Both the position numbers and the translations under genes were made by a program. The notes beneath the pieces were generated by a model. The model was not told where the DNA came from. It saw only the letters and a program-made list of their open reading frames with translations, and did not search any database. This document shows, piece after piece, positions 17,168 to 28,909 of a DNA stretch of 64,000 nucleotides (position 1 is the stretch's first letter; every line of letters starts with the position of its first letter). The stretch comes from Aquitalea aquatilis (GTDB lineage Bacteria > Pseudomonadota > Gammaproteobacteria > Burkholderiales > Chromobacteriaceae). The DNA lies in assembly GCF_005155025.1 (NCBI RefSeq), contig NZ_CP039731.1, positions 2,356,001-2,420,000 on the forward strand. Direction: 5' to 3'.

Positions 17168-17950
17168 CTACGTGCGGCGGCCCGGCGACAGGGTCATGCT
17201 GTCCAGCAAGGGGGCGCTGGCACTGAGCAGCAGCAGGCTGGCCGCCAGCGTCACCGCAGCATCCGGGTGGCTGGTCAGGGTGACAACGCTGATGCACAGC
17301 ATGCCGGCAGCCTGGCCATAGATCAGCCGGCCACGCGAGGTGATGGGGGTGCAGCTGCCATCGCTCATCACCCAGCCGGCTAGTAGCCACAGCGCACTCT
17401 GACCCAGCAGCCAGCCGCTGCCCACCGGCAGGGCAATCAACACCACCAGCAACAGTCCCAGCGGCGCTTGCCACCGCAGCAGGCCGCGCCAGAGCAGCCA
17501 CAGGCCACCGGCCAGCAAGGCCAGCGACAGCGGGAGGTTGGCATGGGGCAGGCTGGCGGGCAGCCAGGGCGCGGCCAGCAGCAAGCCGCCGGCCACCGGA
17601 TGGAACAGGCTGCCGCCAGTGCCACCAAACAGCTGGCGTAGCAGCAGGATGGCAGCGCAAGTAGATATGCACAGCAGCGGCAGTGTGGTGACGGGCAGCA
17701 GCAGGGTGAGCAGCACTGCCGACAGCAGTGCTTCACCCTGGCGCAAGGCCGGCCATACGGCCTGTCGGCGCAAGGCCAGGCCTACGCTGTCGGCTAGCAG
17801 GGCGCTGGCCGTGGCCAGCACGAGTGCCAGCAAGGCCTGCGGCCCCAGTTGCCAGAACTGGATGGCCAGTGCCGGCAGCAGCGCCAGCAGTTGCTGGTGG
17901 TTGCGGCCTGCCAGGGTGGGGGCGAGTCGTATTAATGGGGGGCTCATCAT
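17168..17950 (-). CDS. rnfD: RnfD with an internal deletion that removes the FMN site
   Basis: Membrane subunit of the Rnf ion-pumping electron-transfer complex, only 260 residues against about 350 in E. coli RsxD. The N-terminal part aligns through QLFGGTGGSLFHPVAGG (E. coli QLYGGLGQNPFNPAM), and the C-terminal part resumes at NLPLSLALLAGGLWLLWR and continues through SDGSCTPITSRGRLIYG. Roughly 90-100 residues between them are missing, including the motif with the threonine that carries covalent FMN. Start ATG 17948-17950 overlaps the rnfC stop by four bases. The gene is open and codon-normal, so this is a stable reduced form, not decay. Confidence 0.85.
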   Translation of the reverse strand: MMSPPLIRLAPTLAGRNHQQLLALLPALAIQFWQLGPQALLALVLATASALLADSVGLALRRQAVWPALRQGEALLSAVLLTLLLPVTTLPLLCISTCAAILLLRQLFGGTGGSLFHPVAGGLLLAAPWLPASLPHANLPLSLALLAGGLWLLWRGLLRWQAPLGLLLVVLIALPVGSGWLLGQSALWLLAGWVMSDGSCTPITSRGRLIYGQAAGMLCISVVTLTSHPDAAVTLAASLLLLSASAPLLDSMTLSPGRRT

Positions 17951-19785
17951 TTTTCCTGCTCTCCGGCATCGCGTGCGGCTTTCTGGGCGGCGGCGCGAGC
18001 CATGGCGGCGGCAATCAGCGCCTTCTTGTCTTCGTCCATGGCTGCCGGGCTATTGGTAGCTGCTGCAGACTTCTGCGCATTGGCCCGTTGCATGGCGGCC
18101 TGAATCAGCGCGTGCTGTTGCTGGTTCAGCCCAGGTTGCTCACTGTTGTCGGCGGATGTTTCCGCCGCTGCGGCCTTGGCTGCATCCTGTGCCGCCTTGC
18201 GGGCGGCGGCGCGCGCCATGGCTGCGTCGATGGTTGCCTGACGGTTGGCCGCAATGGCGGCATCACGCTCACTGTTGCTGACGGACGGTGCGGTATCCGG
18301 ACGCTGCCGCTGCGCCGCGCGGGCCATGGCGGCGGCGATGGCCGCCTGCTTGTCAGCATTGCTTGCTGTTGGCGTGGTGTTCTGGCTTGGGGCGGTCGCT
18401 GCTTGTTGCGCCAATTTGGCGGCTTGTTGTGCCGCGCGTTCGGCCAGCCGCTGCGCTTTTTCCTGCTTGTCGCGCTCCAGGCGGAACTGGCGGAAGCGAT
18501 GGCGCTGGCGGGCTGCGTCGGCGGCGGTCTGTTGCTGCTCTGCTGCCAGCAGTTGCTGGCTGGCCTGGCGGAAGGTGTCGAGCAAGGGCAGCTGGCTGGG
18601 GCAAACTGCGCTGCACAGGCCGCACTGGCTGCAGTCAGCCAGCCGCCAGTGTTGTGCTTGTTCCAGCTGTTGCTGGCTGCAATGCCAATACAGCTCCTGC
18701 GCTTGCAACTGGCTGGGGCAGATGCTGGCGCAATCGCCACAGCGGATGCAGGGCTGGGCAATCAGCTCAGACTGAGCGGGTAGGGCCAGCAGGCAATTGC
18801 TGTGCTGGTGTATGCCAATCGACGTATCCGCCAAGCCAAAGCCACGCAGTCCACCGCCATGGACGATGGCATGGCGCTGTGTCGGCAGGCCGGCGCAGGC
18901 CAGTAGATCGGCGACCGGGCTGCCGAGCAGGGCGAGGATGTTTTGGGGCTGCTTGACGGTGCCGCTGACGGTGCCGCTGACGGTGACGATGCGGCTGATA
19001 CATGGCTCGCCATGCAGGATGGCCCGTCCGGCCGCATATACGCCGGCTACTGGCAGGCACAGGCTGTTGCCGCTTTCTTCCGGCCGCGCCAGCGAGCGCA
19101 GCAGTGGTGCGTCATCACCAGCCGGGTAGGGGGCTTGTATTACCTCCAGCTGCCAGGTTTGGTTGTGGGCCAGGCTGCGCAGGGCATTGATGGCGGCTCC
19201 CTGTTCGTGCTGGACGGCCAGCACCAGCCGTGCCGGCTGCAGTATGCGCCCCAGCATGGTCATGGCGTCGGCTACGGCGGCGGCCTGTTCGCGCAACAGC
19301 ATGCTGTCGGCCTGCAGAAAAGGCTCGTTTTCCGCCGCATTGATGATGAGCAGTGCCAGCGGCGGCGCGGCTGCTGCCCAGCCCAGCGGCAGCAGCGGGC
19401 CGTGCTGGCCCATGACACCCATGTCTTGCAACCGGATGGCCAGCGCCAGTGGTGACAGGGCTGGCCAGCTGGTATCGGCTTGCAGTGGCAGCGCTTCGTC
19501 CAGCCCGTCTGGCTGCAGTTGCAGGCCATCCAGCCGTGGCGCACCGGGTAGTGCCTGCGGCTGCGGGCCGATGGCACGGATATGGCCGGAGGTGGGGGCA
19601 TGGACGGCCACGCCGAACTCATTGTCGGCCTGGGCCAGCAACTGGTGCTTCAGTACGCGCTGGCCCACTTCGACACAGCAGCGACTGCCTTGCAGCCACA
19701 GGTTTAGCTGGGCCGGCAGCGGCAGGGTGGCCAATGGCTGGCTGCTGGCGGCGGTGTACACCGGCAGGATGGTCTGGCGGCTCAT
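17947..19785 (-). CDS. rnfC: RnfC, NADH/ferredoxin-side subunit of the Rnf complex
   Basis: 612 residues (E. coli RsxC 740). The NADH/FMN domain (51-kDa-like) has [20 protein letters not shown]. Two ferredoxin-type Fe-S motifs are intact: [15 protein letters not shown] and [15 protein letters not shown]. The last 180 residues are a charged, alanine-rich coiled-coil-like tail with at least four copies of an A-I-x-A-A-M-x-R-A repeat (for example [44 protein letters not shown]), as in enterobacterial RsxC. ATG overlaps the rnfB stop by four bases and its own stop overlaps rnfD, so the genes are translationally coupled. Confidence 0.92.
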   Translation of the reverse strand: MSRQTILPVYTAASSQPLATLPLPAQLNLWLQGSRCCVEVGQRVLKHQLLAQADNEFGVAVHAPTSGHIRAIGPQPQALPGAPRLDGLQLQPDGLDEALPLQADTSWPALSPLALAIRLQDMGVMGQHGPLLPLGWAAAAPPLALLIINAAENEPFLQADSMLLREQAAAVADAMTMLGRILQPARLVLAVQHEQGAAINALRSLAHNQTWQLEVIQAPYPAGDDAPLLRSLARPEESGNSLCLPVAGVYAAGRAILHGEPCISRIVTVSGTVSGTVKQPQNILALLGSPVADLLACAGLPTQRHAIVHGGGLRGFGLADTSIGIHQHSNCLLALPAQSELIAQPCIRCGDCASICPSQLQAQELYWHCSQQQLEQAQHWRLADCSQCGLCSAVCPSQLPLLDTFRQASQQLLAAEQQQTAADAARQRHRFRQFRLERDKQEKAQRLAERAAQQAAKLAQQAATAPSQNTTPTASNADKQAAIAAAMARAAQRQRPDTAPSVSNSERDAAIAANRQATIDAAMARAAARKAAQDAAKAAAAETSADNSEQPGLNQQQHALIQAAMQRANAQKSAAATNSPAAMDEDKKALIAAAMARAAAQKAARDAGEQEK

Positions 19786-20363
19786 GTGCTGCTACCTGGC
19801 TTGATGGCCTTGATGGCGATGACCGGGTAAGCCCAGCGCCAGTCGGCTGGCAGGCTGGTGGCCGGGCGCATGCTGATGCAGTCCACCGGACAGGGGGCAA
19901 GGCACAATTCACAGCCGGTGCACTCATCAGCCAGCACGGTATGCATCTGCTTGGCAGAGCCGAGGATGGCATCCACCGGACAGGCCTGAATGCACAGGGT
20001 ACAGCCGATACAGGTGGCTTCATCGATCAGTGCTACCGCCTTGGGCTTTTGTGCTGGGGCATCGGCGGCAAAGGACAGGTAGTCGACTTGCAGCAGCGTG
20101 GCCAGCTTGCGTATGCCATCCTCTCCGCCGGGCGGGCAGCGATTGATGCTGTCTTCACCGCGCGCCAGCGCCTGAGCGTAAGGCTGACAGCCGGCGTGAC
20201 CGCACTGGCCGCACTGGGTTTGCGGCAGCAGGGCATCGATGCGCTCAGCCAGCGGTGGCAGGCTGGCGGCAGCAGGGCGCAATTTTTGTGCGCTGCTGCG
20301 CAGGATTTTTCCCAGCAGCCAGATGGCCAGCAAGAGCAGCAGCAAACGGAGAACAAGGGTCAT
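19782..20363 (-). CDS. rnfB: RnfB, ferredoxin-like subunit of the Rnf complex
   Basis: 193 residues (E. coli 192). One N-terminal membrane anchor ([19 protein letters not shown]) is followed by the four-Cys Fe-S domain [19 protein letters not shown]...NRCPPGG, then two 4Fe-4S ferredoxin motifs, [16 protein letters not shown] and [16 protein letters not shown]. All expected ligands are present, so electron transfer in this subunit should work. The frame extends upstream to 20573, but ATG 20361-20363 begins the membrane anchor and overlaps the rnfA stop by four bases. Confidence 0.93.
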   Translation of the reverse strand: MTLVLRLLLLLLAIWLLGKILRSSAQKLRPAAASLPPLAERIDALLPQTQCGQCGHAGCQPYAQALARGEDSINRCPPGGEDGIRKLATLLQVDYLSFAADAPAQKPKAVALIDEATCIGCTLCIQACPVDAILGSAKQMHTVLADECTGCELCLAPCPVDCISMRPATSLPADWRWAYPVIAIKAIKPGSST

Positions 20364-20914
20364 GACAGGCGGGCTCCAAGGCCATGCAAGGCCAGCGCGA
20401 TGATGAGGGCACACAGCAGCAGGGCAGGCCGGCCGCGCAGCCATACGGGCAGGGCGCAGCGTTGCAGGCGTGGTGGCAGCGTGGCGAACTGGGCCAGCAG
20501 CAAGGTGAACAGGGCTGCGCTCAGCAAACCGGTGAGCAGGGATGCCAGCGGGCTGCTGGTGGATGGCAAGCAAGACAAGGGCAGGCCGGCCACCAGACTG
20601 TTCAGCAGCAGCATGGGCCAGCGCAGCCCAAGCTGGACGGCTTCGCCAGCGGCAAGGCGCGGTAGTGCGCCCGTCAGCAGCAGGGCGCTGGCGGCTTGCG
20701 ACAGGATGGCGGACAAGGGCAAGGGTAGATCGAGGCGTGCGCTGTCTGCCAGCGCCAGCAGGCCGCCGCCGAGCAGCAGCATGATGGCTGTGGCCAGCCC
20801 CATGGCGATGGCGGCTGGCAGCGCCAGCGCAGCCGCCTGGCTGTCATCGGGGCGGCGGCATTGATTGCAGAATGCCAGCCCGGCAAGCAGCGGCAGATAG
20901 AGCCCAAAATTCAT
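20360..20914 (-). CDS. rnfA: Divergent RnfA-like (Rnf-Nqr domain) membrane protein
   Basis: 184 residues and six hydrophobic segments, matching RnfA/RnfE size (about 193). It aligns to RnfA at [26 protein letters not shown] and the C-terminal pattern ending in [23 protein letters not shown]. Two conserved cysteines that bridge an intramembrane 2Fe-2S cluster in RnfA/RnfE look altered: the family's GLCP reads GLAFC, and TNC reads LNS. No second paralogue (RnfE) is encoded. ATG 20912-20914 is chosen because the upstream extension is hydrophilic and unrelated. First gene of the cluster. Confidence 0.7.
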   Translation of the reverse strand: MNFGLYLPLLAGLAFCNQCRRPDDSQAAALALPAAIAMGLATAIMLLLGGGLLALADSARLDLPLPLSAILSQAASALLLTGALPRLAAGEAVQLGLRWPMLLLNSLVAGLPLSCLPSTSSPLASLLTGLLSAALFTLLLAQFATLPPRLQRCALPVWLRGRPALLLCALIIALALHGLGARLS

Positions 20915-21013
20915 GGCCGGATAATCCAGAAAGCAAAACCGCAAAATTATCCGGGTTTCCCGCCCGGACCACAACCTTGCTGCCATGAGGGCGGGGCGGC
21001 GCTGCCTGATGGC

Positions 21014-22858
21014 TTAAGGAATATATTGGGCCAGCCAGGCTTGCAGCTTGCGTGCCTGACGCAGGGTTTCTTTCAGGATGCGTGCATCCAGTGCACCCAG
21101 TTCGGCCGGACGGATCATATTGTCCAGCCGCGCTGCCGCCTCTTGGCAGGCCAGTTGGTGGCGCAGCCGCAGCTCCTGCAGGAATTGCGCACTGTCGGCA
21201 AAAGACTGGCAGGCGCTGGTGGACAGACCGGGCAAACTGGCGGCGGCAGCAAAGCGTTCGCTGGTACGGCTGGCGGCCGAGCCGGCGTGCAAGGCCAGAA
21301 TGCGGGCGGCGTCGACGAAGAAGTCGACGGCGGCTTTCAGGTCCAGTTGTTCATCCTGGTCGGTTTGCAGGCGTCCGCTCCAGCCCAGTGGCGGCTGATA
21401 GCGGCGGGCGCTGCGGCTGAGTGCACTCAGTACCGCTGGCTGAGTGGCTGCCTGGCGTAATTGTCCGGCCAACTCCAGCCCCAGCTTGTGCTGACCCCAG
21501 GCCGGGCGCAGGTCCAGATACAGGCCGATATGCCCGGCATCCTGCGGTGCACTTTGCAACTGCTGAATCACCGTGTCGCTCCAGTCGGCGTAGGACAGAC
21601 AATGACTGGGATTGCCCGCCATCAATCCGTTGCGGCACAGCGGAATGCCGCAGGCGCTGAGGGCCGAGCCGATGCGCTGGGCGATGGCCGGCAGGTGTTG
21701 GGCCAGTTGTTGCTGGCGCAAGGCATCGTTGCAGCGGAAAACCAGTGCGCTGTCCTGATCCGAGGTCAGGGTGTTTTCCTGGCGACCGCTGCTGCCCAGT
21801 TGCAGCCAGCAGATTTCCACTTCCTCCAGCCCGGCTCCGCTCAGGTGCAGCTGGCATAGCCGGGTCAGCAACTGGTCATTGAACAGGCTGAGCAGACGGG
21901 TGGTGGCATTGGCATCCATGCCCTGCTGAAACAATGCCAGTACCTGACGACGGAAGGTGGCTGCCACGCCGGACAGGGCCGCCGTGCTGTCGCAGCGGCT
22001 CAGGCGTTGCAGCATTTCCTTCATGTCCAGCCGCGACAGGCGGTATAGATCGTGCTCGGACACGATGCCTACCAGCGTCATGCCTTCACATACCATGACA
22101 TGGCGTTCGCCGCTCTGGGCCAGAGCCAGCATGGCTTCGCTGGCCAGGGCGCTGGGCGGCAGCAGGCAGGCGGGCTGGCGCATCAGCTGCTGTACCGGGG
22201 TGTCGTCACCGTGGCCGGCCAGATGGGCGTCCAGCAGGTCGCGCAGGGTGAACAGGCCCAGCAGGCGCTGCTCGGGGCTGGTGATGACGACCGAGCCCAC
22301 CCCTTCTTGCTGCATCAGTTGCAGCAAGGGGCGCAGCGTGGTTTCCGGGCGGCAGCAGACTGCCGGACGCTGGATCACCGCGGCAAGCGGAGTGTGCAGG
22401 CTAAGCCCCTGTCCGCCCAGCGCGGCCGGGTGTAATTGGCGGGCGCGCGACAGCAGGTTGGCCAGCCGCTGGGTGCAGAACAGCTGGAAGGCGGCCGACT
22501 GCTGGCACAGTGTCACAAAGGCCGCCTGTGGCAGCTGCAGCACCATGCAGTCGCTGTCGGCGCGGTAGTGATTGGTGACCGGCCGCTGCGCCAGCAGGGC
22601 ACCCAGTGGAAACATTTCACCCTGCCCCAGCAGGGCAAAGGCCTGGCCGCTGTAGATGTCTTCGGCCAGCACCTGGCCTTCCAGCACGATGAACAGCTGG
22701 CTGGCGGGGCCGGCTTGCGGGCTGGTGAGGCTGGCTCCACGCGGATAGTGCTGGCGGCGCGCCTGCCCGGCCAGCTGTGCGAGCTGGTCCTCGGTCATGG
22801 CGGTAAAGGGTTCGTGCTGGAGCAGGGCCTGCCAGTCGGCCGGAAAGGGGGTTGGCAT
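21014..22858 (-). CDS. Cyclic-nucleotide-binding / CBS / DUF294 nucleotidyltransferase-like protein
   Basis: 614 residues. Order: an N-terminal cNMP-binding (CAP-like) domain (residues about 10-130, with LFIVLEGQVLAEDIY and GEMFPLGALLAQRP), a CBS pair (about 150-280, with GSVVITSPEQRLLGLFTLRDLL and GERHVMVCEGMTLVGIVSEHDL), a DUF294 putative nucleotidyltransferase with LGSSGRQENTLTSDQDSALVF, and a helical C-terminal domain. The architecture is that of signal-transduction proteins often paired with DnaQ-like exonucleases; none is next to it here. Ligand and substrate unknown. Start ATG 22856-22858; a longer frame to 23206 overlaps the next gene. Confidence 0.88.
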   Translation of the reverse strand: MPTPFPADWQALLQHEPFTAMTEDQLAQLAGQARRQHYPRGASLTSPQAGPASQLFIVLEGQVLAEDIYSGQAFALLGQGEMFPLGALLAQRPVTNHYRADSDCMVLQLPQAAFVTLCQQSAAFQLFCTQRLANLLSRARQLHPAALGGQGLSLHTPLAAVIQRPAVCCRPETTLRPLLQLMQQEGVGSVVITSPEQRLLGLFTLRDLLDAHLAGHGDDTPVQQLMRQPACLLPPSALASEAMLALAQSGERHVMVCEGMTLVGIVSEHDLYRLSRLDMKEMLQRLSRCDSTAALSGVAATFRRQVLALFQQGMDANATTRLLSLFNDQLLTRLCQLHLSGAGLEEVEICWLQLGSSGRQENTLTSDQDSALVFRCNDALRQQQLAQHLPAIAQRIGSALSACGIPLCRNGLMAGNPSHCLSYADWSDTVIQQLQSAPQDAGHIGLYLDLRPAWGQHKLGLELAGQLRQAATQPAVLSALSRSARRYQPPLGWSGRLQTDQDEQLDLKAAVDFFVDAARILALHAGSAASRTSERFAAAASLPGLSTSACQSFADSAQFLQELRLRHQLACQEAAARLDNMIRPAELGALDARILKETLRQARKLQAWLAQYIP

Positions 22859-22983
22859 GGTAAGGCTCCGGTGAGGGCTGGGCCGAGATGGCAGCCTTAA
22901 TATAGTGAGTGCAGTGGCTGGCCGGTATTGGGGAAATCCGCCCGTCGCGCAGCTTGCAGCAGGGGCAGTGCGCCATGAGCAGC

Positions 22984-23736
22984 CTAACTGTTCTGGTTGA
23001 GGATCTTCTGATAGCGACCATCGTGCTTGATGGCGTCCAGCGCCTTGCGGAAGGCATCTACCGTGGCGCGTGGTGTGCCGAGGCTGAAGGCCATGGACAT
23101 GCCCTGTGGCAGCTCGCGGAACACAAAAGCGGTTTGCAGCAGGCGGCCAGGATCGTCCTGTAATTGGCGCACCGTGGAAAAGGCGGTCAGCTGATTGGCG
23201 GCCCACAGATCAATCCGCCCGGCGCGCAGCATCTGGTAACCCTGGGTATAGGAGGCAAACGGCTCCAGGGCGGTAAAGCCATGTGCCAGCAGATATTTTT
23301 CCTGATAGGAACCGTGCAGCACGCCGATGGTGTAGCGACGGTAGTCGTCCAGCCGGCCGTCATTGGGCAGGTGCTGGCGATTGTCGGCCAGCATCAGTAA
23401 TACCGGTGGCGAGTGGATCACCTCGCCCACCCACTGAAACAGGTTTTCCCGTTCCGGCGTGCGCGCCATGGCGCAGACCAGGGTGTTGGGCTGGTTTTGG
23501 CCCATGGCATAGACCCGGCTCCAGGGAAACAGGTGGATGGCATCGCTCAGGCCGAGATCCTTGGTGATCTGGCGGATGATCTCTACCACGATGCCGTGCT
23601 CCTGCCCGCTGGGGCCGCTGGAAAACGGCGGCAGATTGTCTTCGCAGGCGATGGTGATGGCGACCGCTTGCGCCGCGCCGATATGCAACAGCAGGCCCAG
23701 AGTCAGGGCCAGCAGGGTAGGGGACATGGATTCCAT
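22984..23736 (-). CDS. Periplasmic solute-binding protein, family 3 (amino-acid/polar-solute type)
   Basis: About 250 residues. A signal peptide (LLALTLGLLLHIGAAQA) precedes the mature start around VAITIACEDNLPPF, typical of SBP_bac_3 proteins. Domain landmarks include GIVVEIIRQITKDLGL, the YTIGVLHGSYQEKYLL region and a C-terminal AFRKALDAIKHDGRYQKIL. No permease or ATPase lies nearby, so it may be a stand-alone sensor or use a distant transporter. Start is uncertain: ATG 23736 is used (GTGGA upstream), with in-frame ATGs also at 23754 and 23727. Confidence 0.8.
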   Translation of the reverse strand: MESMSPTLLALTLGLLLHIGAAQAVAITIACEDNLPPFSSGPSGQEHGIVVEIIRQITKDLGLSDAIHLFPWSRVYAMGQNQPNTLVCAMARTPERENLFQWVGEVIHSPPVLLMLADNRQHLPNDGRLDDYRRYTIGVLHGSYQEKYLLAHGFTALEPFASYTQGYQMLRAGRIDLWAANQLTAFSTVRQLQDDPGRLLQTAFVFRELPQGMSMAFSLGTPRATVDAFRKALDAIKHDGRYQKILNQNS

Positions 23737-23854
23737 CAGTCCACTGTAGATCATGGCCGGCGTGGTGCAAGCTGGAATGCTGTTATTTTGCACTGCAACA
23801 AAAACGGTGATGTTTTATCATGCCCAGATCTCTGGTCCTGATTGATATTTGCCC

Positions 23855-24772
23855 ATGATTGTCCGCTCTCCAGTGTCCTGGTTTCGTTTGCTGTTCGTGT
23901 GGAATGGCTCGGTGTTGCCGCGCATTCTGTCACGCTTGCTGCTTGTCTTTCTGATTTCGCTGCTAGCGACTGCTGCGCGGCATTGGTGGCTGAGCAGCCA
24001 TGGTGATTCGGCATTAAGCATTCCCACCTTTACCCTGCTGGGGGTATCGCTGGCGATTTTCCTGGGTTTTCGCAACTCGGTCAGCTACGAGCGCTTCTGG
24101 GAGGCACGTAAGCTGTGGGGGGGCCTGCTGGTGGTGAATCGTTCGATTACCCGCCAGCTGCTGGCTGCCGCGCCTGAGCATCCGCAGGTGGCACAGGTGC
24201 TGGACCTGATTTGTGCTTTTGCCTATGCCTTGAAGGCACAGCTGCGCGAAGAGGAGGGGTGTGATCACATGCCACGTCTGCTGCCGGCTGATCTGCTGGA
24301 TGAGGTGAATGGCGCGCGCTTCCGGCCGGGCATCATTCTGCGTCGGCTGGGCCAGCTGATCCTGCAACTGCAAGCCGAGGGTGTCATCAGCGAATGGCAA
24401 TGGCAGGCGCTCGATCAAAAGCTGAATACCATGTCGGAAGTGCTGGGTGGTTGCGAACGTATCGGCAGCACGCCCATTCCCTACACCTACCGGGTTTTGC
24501 TGAACCGCACGGTCACCATCTATAGCTTGTTGTTGCCGTTGGGCCTGGTCAGCAGCATAGGCTGGCTGACACCGCCGATAGCGGTGTTCATCGCTTATAC
24601 CTATCTGGCACTGGAAGTGATTGGCGAGGAGCTGGAAGAACCATTTGGCCGCGAGGGCAATGATCTGCCGCTGGCCGCGCTGTGCCACACCATCGAACTG
24701 GCCGTGCGCGAGATGCAGGGGCAGCCGATGCCGGTCACGGCGCCGCAGCCGCAGGGTATTTATCTGTATTGA
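23855..24772 (+). CDS. Bestrophin-family membrane protein (YneE type)
   Basis: 305 residues, with the bestrophin/UPF0187 pattern: LLGVSLAIFLGFRNSVSYERFWEARKLWGGL early, a long cytoplasmic helical middle, then IPYTYRVLLNRTVTIYSLLLPLGL and IGEELEEPFGREGNDLPL (the acidic conserved segment). Bacterial homologues form pentameric ion channels, mostly cation-selective. ATG 23855 is chosen; a TTG two codons earlier is in frame. The ribosome site is weak for either. Divergent from the binding-protein gene. Confidence 0.87.
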   Translation: MIVRSPVSWFRLLFVWNGSVLPRILSRLLLVFLISLLATAARHWWLSSHGDSALSIPTFTLLGVSLAIFLGFRNSVSYERFWEARKLWGGLLVVNRSITRQLLAAAPEHPQVAQVLDLICAFAYALKAQLREEEGCDHMPRLLPADLLDEVNGARFRPGIILRRLGQLILQLQAEGVISEWQWQALDQKLNTMSEVLGGCERIGSTPIPYTYRVLLNRTVTIYSLLLPLGLVSSIGWLTPPIAVFIAYTYLALEVIGEELEEPFGREGNDLPLAALCHTIELAVREMQGQPMPVTAPQPQGIYLY

Positions 24773-24834
24773 GCGGTATTGCGCCCGGTATTGCACCGGG
24801 GGCGTAGGACAAGCTGACTGCTGTCGTGCAGACA

Positions 24835-24861
24835 AAAAAAAGCCCGGTGAAATCACCGGGC
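24835..24861 (-). terminator. Intrinsic terminator after acs
   Basis: On the minus strand GCCCGGTGA-TT-TCACCGGGC is followed by eight T, 27 bases past the acs stop. It ends the DUF485-actP-acs transcript. The opposite side faces the bestrophin gene end but lacks a T-run in that direction. Confidence 0.9.
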
Positions 24862-24888
24862 GCAAGGTCAGTGTGCTCCTGAATTGAT

Positions 24889-26853
<1,965 letters not shown>

Positions 26854-26921
26854 TACCTTCTCCTTGTAAGTCTTGTTGTGCTGTAGCCGCATCCCGCAGG
26901 ATGCGGCCCCAGGTGAAACGA

Positions 26922-28601
26922 TTAGTGCTTGGAAGCGCCGGTTGCGCCGATACCGGTCATGGAGCGGACAAACTGCGCATCGAACTTGGCTTTTTCTTCT
27001 GCAGCCGATTTGGATTTGTCAGTTACCGAGAACAGCCAGGTGCTGACGAAAGCCAGGGTGATGGAGAAGATGGCCGGGTTCTTGTACGGGAACAGGGCAG
27101 CCTTGTGCTTCATCACATCAACCCATACTGCCGGTCCGAGGACGATCAGTACCACGGCAGTAGCCAGGCCAATGAAGCCGCCAATCACCGCGCCACGGGT
27201 CGTCAGGCCCTTCCAGAACATCGACAGGAACAAGACCGGGAAGTTGGCGGAAGCCGCGATGGAGAAGGCCAGACCCACCATGAAGGCGATGTTTTGCTTC
27301 TCGAACACCAGGCCCAGCACGATGGCGATGACACCCAGTGCCACGGTGGTGATCTTGGATACGCGGATTTCGTCAGCCTCGTTGGCCTTGCCCTTCATGA
27401 TGACGGAGGCGTACAGGTCGTGCGAGACAGCAGAGGCACCGGAGAGGGCCAGACCTGCCACAACGGCCAGGATGGTGGCGAAGGCCACGGCAGAGATGAA
27501 GCCGAGGAACATGTCACCGCCAACGGCATTGGCCAGGTGAATGGCAGCCATATTGCTACCGCCAACCAGCTGGGTGATCTGCTTGCCATCCTTGGTGATG
27601 GTTTCCATCATGCCCGGCTGGTTCAGTACCAGCATGATTGCGCCAAAGCCGATGATGAAGGTCAGGATGTAGAAGTAGCCAATGAAGCCGGTTGCGTAGA
27701 ACACCGACTTGCGGGCTTCCTTGGCATCAGACACGGTGAAGAAGCGCATCAGGATGTGCGGCAGGCCTGCAGTACCAAACATCAGCGCCATACCCAAGGA
27801 AATAGCATCAATCGGGTCGGTTTTGCCCGGTGCCATGATGGCGGCGTGCTTGGCGTGTGCGGCGACTGCTTTCTCGAACATCAGCTCAGGGCTGAAGCCT
27901 ACGGTGGACAGCACCATGAAGGCCATGAACGACGCACCACACAGCAGCAGTACGGCCTTGATGATCTGTACCCAGGTGGTAGCCAGCATGCCGCCAAACA
28001 GCACGTAGCACACCATCAGGATGCCTACCATGACCACGGCAGAGGAGTAGTTCAGGCCGAACAACAGCTGGATCAGCTTGCCGGCACCCACCATTTGCGC
28101 GATCAGGTACATGGCGACCACGACCAGGGTGGAGGTGGCGGCAAACATGCGTACCGGTGTTTGTTGCAGGCGGTAGGAGGCCACGTCGGCAAAGGTGTAT
28201 TTGCCCAGGTTGCGCAGGCGTTCTGCTACCAGGAACAGAATGACCGGCCAGCCCACCAGAAAGCCCATGGAGTAGATCAGGCCATCGTAGCCCTTGTCGA
28301 ACACCATGGCGGAAATACCCAGAAAGGACGCTGCCGACATGTAGTCACCGGCAATGGCCAGTCCATTCTGGAAACCGCTGATGCCGCCACCGGCCGTGTA
28401 GAAGTCCGAGGCGGAGCGGGTGCGACGGGCTGCCCAATAGGTGATGCCCATGGTGAAGGCTACGAATACCACGAACATGATGATGGCGTGCCAGTTGGTT
28501 GCCTGTTGCTTCACATCACCTTCGATGGCGCCGGAAGCAAAGGCGAGTACCGGGAAAAGCGACAATGCTGCCAGAGCGAGAGAGCCAGTGCATTTTTTCA
28601 T
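26922..28601 (-). CDS. actP: Cation/acetate symporter
   Basis: Sodium:solute symporter family, takes up acetate and related short acids. 559 residues: a signal-like first segment ([16 protein letters not shown]), then about 13 membrane helices. Recognisable parts are [52 protein letters not shown], and [17 protein letters not shown]. Start ATG overlaps the DUF485 stop (ATGA), and acs follows after 68 bases. Confidence 0.95.
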   Translation of the reverse strand: MKKCTGSLALAALSLFPVLAFASGAIEGDVKQQATNWHAIIMFVVFVAFTMGITYWAARRTRSASDFYTAGGGISGFQNGLAIAGDYMSAASFLGISAMVFDKGYDGLIYSMGFLVGWPVILFLVAERLRNLGKYTFADVASYRLQQTPVRMFAATSTLVVVAMYLIAQMVGAGKLIQLLFGLNYSSAVVMVGILMVCYVLFGGMLATTWVQIIKAVLLLCGASFMAFMVLSTVGFSPELMFEKAVAAHAKHAAIMAPGKTDPIDAISLGMALMFGTAGLPHILMRFFTVSDAKEARKSVFYATGFIGYFYILTFIIGFGAIMLVLNQPGMMETITKDGKQITQLVGGSNMAAIHLANAVGGDMFLGFISAVAFATILAVVAGLALSGASAVSHDLYASVIMKGKANEADEIRVSKITTVALGVIAIVLGLVFEKQNIAFMVGLAFSIAASANFPVLFLSMFWKGLTTRGAVIGGFIGLATAVVLIVLGPAVWVDVMKHKAALFPYKNPAIFSITLAFVSTWLFSVTDKSKSAAEEKAKFDAQFVRSMTGIGATGASKH

Positions 28602-28909
28602 TTTTGTGCCTCCTCGACGATCTCGCGGTTGAGCTGGTCAAACTCGCCATTGGCTTTGCGCACGTACAGGCCGGTCAGCACGAAGGCGGAGAGAATGATC
28701 AGAATCCCGACCGGGATGCCTACAGTCATGGTCATGCCGGGAGCCAGCGGTGCGCCCAGCGTAGACGGTGAAAATGCCAGAATCATAATGAAGCCATAGT
28801 AAATGACCAGCATTGCGATGCTGAGCTGCCAACCCAGGCTTGTCTTCTTTTGAACAAGCTCTTTGAACTTCGGGTTGGACTGTACTTTCTTGAGTACGTC
28901 CTCGTTCAT
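28598..28909 (-). CDS. DUF485 membrane protein (YjcH family), partner of ActP
   Basis: 103 residues with two membrane segments ([18 protein letters not shown] and [21 protein letters not shown]) and a conserved F-x-x-L-V-x-x-K N-terminal part ([17 protein letters not shown]). YjcH-type proteins are almost always encoded directly before ActP and are thought to help it, but the role is not proven. AGGAGG ribosome site. First gene of the acetate operon. Confidence 0.92.
   Translation of the reverse strand: MNEDVLKKVQSNPKFKELVQKKTSLGWQLSIAMLVIYYGFIMILAFSPSTLGAPLAPGMTMTVGIPVGILIILSAFVLTGLYVRKANGEFDQLNREIVEEAQK

Noticed and set aside
17947-18600. Repeats in the rnfC 3' part as a CRISPR or tandem DNA array
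   Set aside because: They are degenerate protein-level repeats in frame within the gene, with irregular spacing and no palindromic repeat unit.
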